From: Eubacterium sp.
GTDB taxonomy: Bacteria > Bacillota > Clostridia > Oscillospirales > Acutalibacteraceae
Reading direction: 5' to 3'
Assembly (NCBI GenBank): GCA_024696725.1
Contig: JAILGO010000105.1
Span: 1-22,930 of the forward strand
Length of the DNA: 22,930 bases
A model generated the notes under the pieces. It was given only the letters and a program-made list of their open reading frames with translations. It searched no databases and was not told the origin of the DNA. Shown here in pieces: positions 7,209 through 13,102 of this stretch (positions within the stretch are counted from its first letter, which is position 1; every line of letters starts with the position of its first letter). The translations under genes were made by a program, and so were the position numbers.

Positions 7209-8489
7209 TTATGATATAAGAAGGTCGATATTCTTTTCGAGAAGGTCGAAGAAATGCTCGACTATCTTTTTGTCCTCGTCGTTTCCGCGCACGCACATTG
7301 AGAGCGTCAGCTCCTTTCTCATAGAGGTTGCGGAAAGAAGAACGTAGGGCTTGTATTTTACCGCTCCGCTCATAAAGCCGTCCGTCGGCTCGTGTCCCTC
7401 AAGGGCGAGCTTCTGAACGTCGAGAATTCCGATATTGCTCATAGCGAGAAGCGGATTTGCGTAACCGACCTTGATTATTTCCTCGCTCGCGGCGAGAGGC
7501 ATAATCTTATAGCCGAGCGAAAGCAGCGGCAGTCCGTGAAGTCCCATAAAGCGGTCCTGCTTGAACTTGTTTGAGGAAAGCACAACGTATTCAAGCGTTT
7601 CAAAGATGTCGCGTCCTCTGCGCGGAACCTTACACTGCATCCACGCGGTCTGGTTAGTCACGCCCTGTCCCTCGCTGTCCTTTATATGCCGTCTGAGGTC
7701 GATAGCGCAGGAAATCGAAACGCTGTCCTCGGGATTGAACATAGCAAGCTCGTAGAGCGAATAGAAATATGCCGTAAGAAGCATATCGTTTATCGTCGCG
7801 CCGTGCTTTTTTCCCGCCGCACGGATTTCGTCGAACTTCTGAGCCGAGAGCTTTCTTCTCGCGATAAACGAGCTGTCGCGGATGCTGTCGGGAGTAAGCG
7901 GGAACGCGTGGTCGTCCTTGGTGTTGATGTTTTTATAAAGACCCTTTGCCATCTTCCTTTCGGCGATTGAAAAGTCCTCGTAAACCGCCTCGTAGGAACG
8001 CGTACCCGTTCTCAGGTCAACGGGGCTGACCTTGCTTTCAACGTAATCGTTATAGTTTTTACAAAGCGCGTTCATAAAGTATTTCAGGTCGCCGCCGTCC
8101 ATACACATGTGGTTTTCGACAAGACAGAGAGTCGACTTTCCGCCGTGATTGAAAACCGCTACCTTCATCTGAATATCAGCCTCGGGCGGTATGTACTGAA
8201 CGAGGAAGCTGTTAATCTCTTCTGAAAGCGCCTCCTCGCTTACCTCCTTAACCGTCAGAACGTCGTTGATATGATAGTCCTTAACCGTCCAGTAGGGGTG
8301 AATTCTGTTATCCGTAAAGGAGGCGTGAAGCACGGGCGCCTTTTCGAAAAAGCAGATAAGCACGGTTTTGAGCGCCTCGATATCAATTAAAAAATCGTAG
8401 TGGAGCTCAACGTGAACCATTCTGTCGTTGAAGTCGCGGAAAAGATAGTGCATCTTATCCCATAACTCTGCGTTTAGTTTTCGTTCCAT
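7209..8489 (-). CDS. Condensation-domain / PapA-type acyltransferase-like protein
   Basis: This 426-residue protein looks like a stand-alone member of the CoA-dependent acyltransferase/NRPS condensation superfamily. The key motif is NHMCMDGGD: His127 and Asp131-Gly132 fit the second His, Asp and Gly of HHxxxDG, with Asn126 in place of the first His. The N-half (HASFTDNRIHPYW) and C-half (INDMLLTAYFYSL, then VSISCAIDLRRH) follow the two-lobe layout of PapA/WS-DGAT-like enzymes. Such enzymes acylate alcohols or amines with a CoA- or carrier-bound acyl group; substrates here are unknown. No carrier protein or NRPS module is present. The start overlaps the upstream membrane gene by 16 bases, with GGAGGTG about 8 bases before the ATG, so the two are co-translated and controlled by the riboswitch upstream. 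Confidence 0.75.
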   Translation of the reverse strand: MERKLNAELWDKMHYLFRDFNDRMVHVELHYDFLIDIEALKTVLICFFEKAPVLHASFTDNRIHPYWTVKDYHINDVLTVKEVSEEALSEEINSFLVQYIPPEADIQMKVAVFNHGGKSTLCLVENHMCMDGGDLKYFMNALCKNYNDYVESKVSPVDLRTGTRSYEAVYEDFSIAERKMAKGLYKNINTKDDHAFPLTPDSIRDSSFIARRKLSAQKFDEIRAAGKKHGATINDMLLTAYFYSLYELAMFNPEDSVSISCAIDLRRHIKDSEGQGVTNQTAWMQCKVPRRGRDIFETLEYVVLSSNKFKQDRFMGLHGLPLLSLGYKIMPLAASEEIIKVGYANPLLAMSNIGILDVQKLALEGHEPTDGFMSGAVKYKPYVLLSATSMRKELTLSMCVRGNDEDKKIVEHFFDLLEKNIDLLIS

Positions 8490-9283
8490 GTATCAGCCAC
8501 CTCCAGTTTCTCAAGCTTGTTTTTGCTGATTGCGCCGACGATAACGGCGAAATCGACCGCAAGCGAAAGCGGTATGATTATCCACGCAACGCTCCATGCG
8601 AGAACGCCCGACGCGCCGATAAGTATGAAAAGAAATACCGAAATAACGGGAATATAGATAAGCCAGTTAAGAATAGCGAGTCTGTGGTGCGCGAGCGAGG
8701 CGTATGCGCCGTCGCAGACGAACATCATAATCAGACCGGCTATAACTATAAGCCAGCGGTTCGGGATGTCGTCGGTTACCGCGAGAACGAAAATATAAAC
8801 CGCTACCGTCGACACGATAATATCCGCGGCGAGAAAGCCTCTCGCAATAATATGAAAGATTCTCTGCATCGACGAGAATTTCTTTACGCCGAGCGCAAGA
8901 AGATATATTACCCAGAGAAGAATGCCGTCTACGACGATTCCCCACGTCATGTGCCAGCCCTTTGTAACAAAGCTTACGCCGAGGAAAACTACGACCACGG
9001 CAAAAAGATAAATGACCGAGCCGACAGCGTTAAGAATAACTCCGCGCTTTGCGTTCTGCGCCTTGTTCTCTTTAACGCAATAATCCTTAAACTGCTTTTC
9101 AAGGTCGGAATATTCGCTGATAATAAGGTCGTCAACGACCTTGCGGTCGCCGAGTCCGCGCGAAGTGATTTCCGCCGCCCTCTGCGTCATTTCGTCGAGA
9201 GTTTTTCTCTTGAACTTATAACGCAGTCCGTCCCCGTCCCTGTCGGGAAGAACCGTATTAAGATAGTTAATAAAGCTTTCCAT
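8474..9283 (-). CDS. Six-span membrane protein with HAAS/permease-prefix-like N-terminus, riboswitch-controlled
   Basis: This 269-residue protein is not a named family that I recognise. Residues 1-75 are a cytosolic helical domain (VLPDRDG..., EMTQRAAEITSRGLGDRKVVDDLI, SEYSDLEKQF) resembling the HAAS or permease-prefix modules that precede membrane domains in Firmicutes. Six spans follow at roughly 81-105, 112-133, 148-169, 176-194, 204-223 and 226-252, then a charged tail. Asp119, Asp154, Asp191 and Asp244 fall within or at the edge of predicted spans. Acidic residues there could line a cation path, but this is inference. I chose ATG 9283 because AGGAGG lies 4 bases upstream; the longer frame starts inside the leader terminator region. 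It is the first gene after a predicted Mn2+ riboswitch and overlaps the acyltransferase gene. Confidence 0.8.
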   Translation of the reverse strand: MESFINYLNTVLPDRDGDGLRYKFKRKTLDEMTQRAAEITSRGLGDRKVVDDLIISEYSDLEKQFKDYCVKENKAQNAKRGVILNAVGSVIYLFAVVVVFLGVSFVTKGWHMTWGIVVDGILLWVIYLLALGVKKFSSMQRIFHIIARGFLAADIIVSTVAVYIFVLAVTDDIPNRWLIVIAGLIMMFVCDGAYASLAHHRLAILNWLIYIPVISVFLFILIGASGVLAWSVAWIIIPLSLAVDFAVIVGAISKNKLEKLEVADTWNEN

Positions 9284-9298
9284 ATATCCTCCTGTAAT

Positions 9299-9325
9299 AA
9301 AAAAGCCAAGCACCCTGTACTTGGC
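9299..9325 (-). terminator. Riboswitch expression-platform terminator
   Basis: GCCAAGTAC/GTGCTTGGC (9 bp including one G-U pair) with an AGG loop and six U, ending 6 bases before the AGGAGG of the membrane protein gene. CCTGTG in the anti-P1 loop region (9362-9357) can pair with TACAGG of this stem (9319-9314), giving a possible antiterminator. Confidence 0.85.
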
Positions 9326-9452
9326 GGTTTAATATTCAACAGCTCAACGTACACCACAGGTATATGTTGAGTCTCGCGTTTTTAAAGCTTGCCGGGCTGC
9401 TTTGCCGTGATGACGACTTGCTGCGGTATTCCGCCTGCTACTCCCTCAACAA
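9299..9452 (-). promoter_or_regulatory. Predicted yybP-ykoY (Mn2+) riboswitch leader
   Basis: Read on the minus strand from 9452, the leader shows the pieces I know from the yybP-ykoY aptamer. P1 is TGTTGAG (9451-9445) paired with CTCAACA (9371-9365). Directly inside P1 come GGAGTAGC, a small GGCGG/CCGC hairpin, AAGTCGTCA, then CCCGGCAAGCTT, and a closing GCGAGA; the L. lactis aptamer as I remember it has GGAGUAGC, AAAGUCGUCA, CCGGCUUU and GCAAGA in this order. Downstream, CTCAAC can instead pair with GTTGAG (9348-9343) in an anti-P1 hairpin. A terminator (9305-9325) with a six-U tail follows just before the ribosome site. The family senses Mn2+ and usually turns genes on. The class assignment rests on motif memory, not a covariance search. 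Confidence 0.75.
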
Positions 9453-9457
9453 TTAGT

Positions 9458-9487
9458 ATTTTACTATTTTAACGCGTGCTTTGTCAA
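9458..9487 (-). promoter_or_regulatory. Promoter of the riboswitch operon
   Basis: On the minus strand TTGACA (9487-9482), an 18-base spacer and TAAAAT (9463-9458). The predicted start near 9452 is the first base of the aptamer. The -35 box starts 5 bases past the stop of the RadC-like gene, and no terminator separates them. Confidence 0.75.
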
Positions 9488-9492
9488 GTGTT

Positions 9493-10158
9493 TTATAAGT
9501 CGAACAGCGCGCAGTATTCAAAATCGTTCGCAAGCGAGCGCGAGCTGTTTTTACATACGATAATATAGTCGAAAAGCTCCGAGCCGCATCCCTTCAGCGC
9601 TTTGGATATTTCTCTTATCGTCTCGCGGTCCGCGCTGTCGGGCTCGGTTCCGCGAAGGCTGTTACGAAGCGCGGCAACGCGGGCGGGGTGCATTCTGAAG
9701 AACGCCTCTGCCGTTTCCGCGGATATGCTTTGCGCCGACAGGGTTTCGCTTCCTATTTCGTTAAATCCGTTGTCAAAAAACACCAAATCGAGCCGTTCTT
9801 CCTTTACGCCGTCGTAATAGCTCTCGGCAAACGCCTTGATAATCGGAAGACCGAAGTATGTCTTTTCCTCCTCCGCGTCTCTGTAAAGTCCGTTTTTCGT
9901 ACAGACCGCCGAGAAAACACCGAGCAGTCCGGCTGATGCCTCTCCCACACCCTCGATTTTCATAAGCTCCTCGGGAGTAGCGGCGAACACGGCTTCAAGG
10001 TCGTTATTAAAGTGAGTAAGGATTGCGTACGCGAGCGGCTTAGTGTCTTTTCTTCGGTTACAGTAATACAGGATAAGCTCGAGAAGCTCTCTGTCGCTGA
10101 TACCGGGATAAGACTCGATATATCTTTTCCTGAGCCTCTCTCTGTGTCCCCTCTTCAT
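9493..10158 (-). CDS. RadC-like protein with degenerate JAMM site
   Basis: This 221-residue protein keeps the RadC architecture: an N-terminal helical part (HRERLRKRYIES, SDRELLELIL), a helix-hairpin-helix near 55-84 containing IEGVGEAS, then an MPN/JAB-like domain. In RadC proteins the domain carries HxHPSGDPxPSxxD. Here the matching stretch at 164-177 reads LRNSLRGTEPDSAD: both His positions are Arg165 and Ser167, and the block is one residue shorter. Past it, ELFDYIIV matches the usual ELLDHIIIG, so the alignment holds. A metalloprotease role is therefore unlikely. Even canonical RadC has no firm function despite the name DNA repair protein. ATG 10158 is chosen for AAAGGAGG 7 bases upstream. 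The gene lies 13 bases after the membrane acyltransferase gene, probably in one operon. Confidence 0.85.
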   Translation of the reverse strand: MKRGHRERLRKRYIESYPGISDRELLELILYYCNRRKDTKPLAYAILTHFNNDLEAVFAATPEELMKIEGVGEASAGLLGVFSAVCTKNGLYRDAEEEKTYFGLPIIKAFAESYYDGVKEERLDLVFFDNGFNEIGSETLSAQSISAETAEAFFRMHPARVAALRNSLRGTEPDSADRETIREISKALKGCGSELFDYIIVCKNSSRSLANDFEYCALFDL

Positions 10159-10171
10159 TTTGCCGCCTCCT

Positions 10172-10936
10172 TTATTTTTTGAAGAATATAAGGTAAACCG
10201 CATACACCGCGGCGTATATCACGGGCTGATGGGCGAGGTAAAACCAGAGACTGTTTCTTCCGACAAAGGCGAAGGCTTTAATGTGGCTGTTATAAGTAAA
10301 CTTCGGAAATCTTCCCTCCGCGGCATAAGCTCCGAGAAACGCGCCGAAAAGAAACATAAAGAGCCACGGCAGCAGAGCAAAATAGTCCGCGCTGAAAAAG
10401 CTCTGCGTATAAAAGCCGAGCGGCGCCGTAAGGTTCGTTCGGTAAAGCGCCTCAGGCAACGGTATAAGTCCGAAAAGAAGCGAGTGCGCGCCGACGGAAT
10501 AAGTTACGGTAAAGAGGATAACGCTTATTATCATCCCGGCGACGGGGTTGATTTTTTTAATAAGCGGCATAAGCAGTCCCGTGATTATCATACACGTTCC
10601 GAGACAGTGAAGAATACCGAAATAAATCTCGTTTCCGCCCATGTTCATCAGCGGCATAATCACCGCCGTTACAAGCGTTATTCCGAGTCCCGCGCCGAGC
10701 ACGATAAAGCCGCGCCTTATACAGTTCCTCGAAAGCCTTGAACAGATACCCGAGGTGATAATGAATATCCCCCAGAACAGCGGCTGAAGCACGAACAGAC
10801 GGGTAAAAATCTCAAGTCCCCACTCAAGCCCGAGCAGACTTCCGATATCAAGGAAGCTGTGGTGAACAATCATCGCAAGAATTGCGAAGCCTCTCAGCTC
10901 GTCGAGCAGTATTATCCTTTCGCGATTGTTTTTCAA
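10172..10936 (-). CDS. HGSNAT/DUF1624-like membrane acyltransferase
   Basis: This 254-residue polytopic protein resembles the catalytic domain of heparan-alpha-glucosaminide N-acetyltransferase (DUF1624), which passes acetyl groups across a membrane to amino sugars. The start LLDELRGFAILAMIVHH (10-26) is the family hallmark, and TSGICSRLSRNCIRRG (61-76) and FGILHCLG (106-113, with His110) follow. The end GRNSLWFYLAHQPVIY has His236. About seven to eight hydrophobic spans fit the family. The likely job is acylation of a surface glycan sugar; the substrate is unknown. I take the TTG at 10936 as start: GAGAGGT lies 7 bases upstream, and no ATG precedes the LLDELRG motif. A TTTACA-17-TATTAT promoter lies at 10968-10996, and the RadC-like gene follows 13 bases after the stop. 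Confidence 0.85.
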   Translation of the reverse strand: MKNNRERIILLDELRGFAILAMIVHHSFLDIGSLLGLEWGLEIFTRLFVLQPLFWGIFIITSGICSRLSRNCIRRGFIVLGAGLGITLVTAVIMPLMNMGGNEIYFGILHCLGTCMIITGLLMPLIKKINPVAGMIISVILFTVTYSVGAHSLLFGLIPLPEALYRTNLTAPLGFYTQSFFSADYFALLPWLFMFLFGAFLGAYAAEGRFPKFTYNSHIKAFAFVGRNSLWFYLAHQPVIYAAVYAVYLIFFKK

Positions 10937-10967
10937 ACCGATTACCTCTCAGACTTTGATATATTTT

Positions 10968-10996
10968 ATAATATCCTATTTTAAAATGATTGTAAA
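10968..10996 (-). promoter_or_regulatory. Promoter for HGSNAT-like/RadC-like operon
   Basis: On the minus strand TTTACA (10996-10991), a 17-base spacer and TATTAT (10973-10968). The -35 box overlaps five bases of the divergent GH28 -35 box. Confidence 0.7.
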
Positions 10997-11018
10997 CTCT
11001 TATTTTTTATGGTATAAT
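10990..11018 (+). promoter_or_regulatory. Promoter for GH28-SecB operon with very short leader
   Basis: TTGTAA (10990-10995), a 17-base spacer and TATAAT (11013-11018). The predicted start near 11025 leaves about 10 bases of leader, beginning at the GGTGAT ribosome site. Confidence 0.78.
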
Positions 11019-11034
11019 TCAAGCGGTGATAAAA

Positions 11035-12411
11035 ATGAAGGAATATAATGTTTTACAGTACGGCGCAAAGGGCGACGGAAAAACAAACGACGCCTTTGCG
11101 ATTCAGCACGCCGTGGACGATTGCGCTAAAAACGGAGGCGGTCGGGTGGTGCTCCAGAGCGGAAAGACATTTTACAGCGATTCAATCAGACTCCGCGAAA
11201 ACGTGGATTTACATATTCAGAAGGGCGCAAGGCTTGTCGCTACCTCAAATATCGACGGCTATATCCGCCCGAACAAGCTTATTAATACTCCCGAAACGGC
11301 GCTTATAGGAAATCCCGTGACGGGTAAGCCGAGCTTCGTTTTTATTTACGCATACGAGGCGCACGGCTGTTCAATCAGCGGCGAGGGAACCGTCGACGCC
11401 AACGGTCGCGCCTTCGTTCAGCGTAAGGATAAATACTACGTCACGGGCGATTTTTATCCCCGTCCGACAGTTATATATGCGGAAAAAAGCGACCATATTA
11501 CCTTTAAGGATTTTACGGTCGTTGACGCGCCGTTCTGGACGCTTCATCCCGCAGGCTGTAACGACGTGCTTATTGACAGAATCCGTATTCTTAACCGTCT
11601 TGACGTCGCTAATTCCGACGGTATCGACCCGGACCACTGTAAAAACGTAAGAATTCTCGGCTGTCACATCGAGTGCGCCGACGACTGTATCTGTCTTAAG
11701 ACCTCAAAGGGAAACAGCGAATACGGTCCGTGCGAGAATATTATTATAGATTCCTGTACGCTGATTTCGACCTCAGCCGCCGTAAAAATCGGTACCGAGG
11801 GCGTTGACGATTTCCGTAATATTCTCGTATCAAACTGCGTTATAAGCCGCTCGAACAGAGGTCTTTCGATTCAGATACGCGACGGCGGAAACGTCGAAAA
11901 CGTTTCTTACAGCAATATAATAATTGAAACCCGCCGCTTCTGTCCCGACTGGTGGGGTACGGCGGAGCCGATAGTTATCACCGCGCTTAACCGCGACGAA
12001 AACACAAAATGCGGAAAGGTTAAAAACGTCCGTTTTTCTAATATTACCGCAAAGGGCGAAAACGGCGTGCTGATTTACGCAAGCGAAGAAAATCCCGTAG
12101 AGGACGTCAGCTTTGAAAACTGCCGCATAACACTCTCTAAAAGCTCAAAATGGGAGTGCGGTCTTTACGACCTGAGACCGAGTCTTGACTGGGGAGTGGA
12201 AAAGCACGGTAACTCGGCGTTCTTTATCCGACACGCTAAGGACGTGCTTATAACGAAAACAAAAACCGCCTTCGGCGCACCCTGCGACAGCTATATGCAC
12301 GCTGTCGACGCAGGCGACGTCGACGGGCTTGAGCTGCTTCGCTTTGAGGGCAGAGCGGCTGACCCCGCGCTTGACGATATAAAGCTTGAAAACGTAAGGA
12401 GGATAATGTAA
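11035..12411 (+). CDS. GH28-like (polygalacturonase-family) glycosidase, intracellular
   Basis: This 458-residue right-handed beta-helix protein fits GH28, which cleaves pectin backbones by inversion. It opens YNVLQYGAKGDGKTNDAFAIQHAVDDC, typical of the family. Catalytic Asp motifs are NSDGID (193-198) and CADD (Asp216-Asp217). The classical GHG motif is replaced by SAAVKIGTE (247-255), and the RIK motif by QIRD around Arg282, as in divergent bacterial GH28 branches acting on rhamnogalacturonan or short oligosaccharides. Substrate is thus uncertain. No signal peptide is present, implying action on imported oligosaccharides. I chose ATG 11035 because GGTGAT sits 4 bases before it and the in-frame GTG at 11026 lies inside that site. 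The stop overlaps the next ATG (TAATG), so the SecB-like gene is translationally coupled. Confidence 0.88.
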   Translation: MKEYNVLQYGAKGDGKTNDAFAIQHAVDDCAKNGGGRVVLQSGKTFYSDSIRLRENVDLHIQKGARLVATSNIDGYIRPNKLINTPETALIGNPVTGKPSFVFIYAYEAHGCSISGEGTVDANGRAFVQRKDKYYVTGDFYPRPTVIYAEKSDHITFKDFTVVDAPFWTLHPAGCNDVLIDRIRILNRLDVANSDGIDPDHCKNVRILGCHIECADDCICLKTSKGNSEYGPCENIIIDSCTLISTSAAVKIGTEGVDDFRNILVSNCVISRSNRGLSIQIRDGGNVENVSYSNIIIETRRFCPDWWGTAEPIVITALNRDENTKCGKVKNVRFSNITAKGENGVLIYASEENPVEDVSFENCRITLSKSSKWECGLYDLRPSLDWGVEKHGNSAFFIRHAKDVLITKTKTAFGAPCDSYMHAVDAGDVDGLELLRFEGRAADPALDDIKLENVRRIM

Positions 12412-12812
12412 TGGTAGAGCTTAAATTTTATAAGGTAACGGGTATAAACTTCAGTAACCGGCTTCAGAACGGAACGGAGCTGAAGCTGTCTAATCAGGCA
12501 AAGTACAACATCAGCTATTTCGGAGAGGAAAAGCGCTGTCTCGGAAAGCTTGATTTCAGGGTATCCGACGAATCAATGAAGCCGTTTGAAATCAGAGTTG
12601 AAATGGAAGCCGTATTTACCTATGAGGACGGCGACGAGCAGCCCGATATCCACGTTTCGAGTTTTGACCAGCTTTTCCCGTTTTTAAGACAGATTATTCA
12701 CGAAACTACCGCAATGAGCGGTATGCCGGGGCTTATGATTCCTTTAATGAAGCTTGACAGGAACAGCGTAAGCACCCAGAATAACGAAGCTCCCGCGGAG
12801 CCGCTTAACTGA
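12411..12812 (+). CDS. SecB-like export chaperone
   Basis: This 133-residue protein resembles SecB, the tetrameric cytosolic chaperone that keeps preproteins unfolded and hands them to SecA. The tell-tale part is SSFDQLFPFLRQIIHETTAMSGMPGLMIP (about 83-111), which matches the conserved ILFPYARE...TxxGxFPxLxLxP helix-loop of SecB. The beta-sheet half (GKLDFRVSDESMKPFEIRVEMEAVF) also fits. The N-terminus KFYKVTGINFSNRL is SecB-like too. SecB is typical of Proteobacteria; scattered SecB-like proteins occur elsewhere, some serving toxin-antitoxin pairs, but no toxin lies beside this one. The ATG overlaps the GH28 stop by one base, and the next ORF starts one base after its own stop, so all three form an operon. 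Confidence 0.8.
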   Translation: MVELKFYKVTGINFSNRLQNGTELKLSNQAKYNISYFGEEKRCLGKLDFRVSDESMKPFEIRVEMEAVFTYEDGDEQPDIHVSSFDQLFPFLRQIIHETTAMSGMPGLMIPLMKLDRNSVSTQNNEAPAEPLN

Positions 12813-12813
12813 T

Positions 12814-12999
12814 ATGGCTGCGCTGTGCGACGAATGCTGGTACAACAGCTTTGACGAGGAAAGCGGAGAGTATTTCTGCGACCTTCAGCTTGACGAGGAC
12901 GAATACGCGAAGCTTCTTTCAAATCCCGAAAAGGGGAAAAGCTGTAAATACTTCCGTCCCGATATCGGCGAGTACGGAATAGTAAGAAAACAAAACTGA
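12814..12999 (+). CDS. Small Cys-rich protein, DUF6472-like
   Basis: This 61-residue acidic protein opens MAALCDECWYN and has Cys5, Cys8, Cys22 and Cys43, a four-Cys set that could hold one zinc. LDEDEYAKLLSN and the ending CKYFRPDIGEYGIVRKQN match the layout I know as DUF6472, a small family common in Clostridia with no known function. The start lies one base after the SecB-like stop, so it depends on coupling or on the GGAG within that gene. A terminator follows 4 bases after its stop. Confidence 0.8.
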   Translation: MAALCDECWYNSFDEESGEYFCDLQLDEDEYAKLLSNPEKGKSCKYFRPDIGEYGIVRKQN

Positions 13000-13003
13000 A
13001 AGC

Positions 13004-13030
13004 CGGCGGCATTTTCTGCCGCCGCTTTTT
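13004..13030 (+). terminator. Rho-independent terminator after GH28-SecB operon
   Basis: A 7 bp GC-only stem CGGCGGC/GCCGCCG, plus an A-T closing pair, with a five-base TTTTC loop and a T-run at 13026-13030. Confidence 0.88.
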
Positions 13031-13042
13031 CGTTGTCTTGAA

Positions 13043-13071
13043 TTGACATAAAATTCAAGTTAGTGTATTAT
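13043..13071 (+). promoter_or_regulatory. Promoter of the CDP-sugar operon
   Basis: TTGACA (13043-13048), a 17-base spacer and TATTAT (13066-13071). The predicted start near 13078 gives a 25-base leader to ATG 13103. No further promoter is evident until the operon ends at 19940. Confidence 0.82.
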
Positions 13072-13102
13072 TAATATATAATATTATGTTTGGAGTATGC
13101 TT

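Noticed and set aside
8684..9370. A 228-codon open frame on the plus strand over the membrane protein and leader
   Set aside because: Its product is highly charged, low-complexity and family-less, and it lies antisense to a convincing six-span protein and the riboswitch.
9299..9452. T-box or another riboswitch class (cyclic-di-GMP, SAM, cobalamin) for the leader
   Set aside because: No T-box GGGTGG...ACCGCG element or specifier stem is seen, and the motif order GGAGTAGC, AGTCGTCA, CCGG, GCGAGA inside P1 fits yybP-ykoY better.
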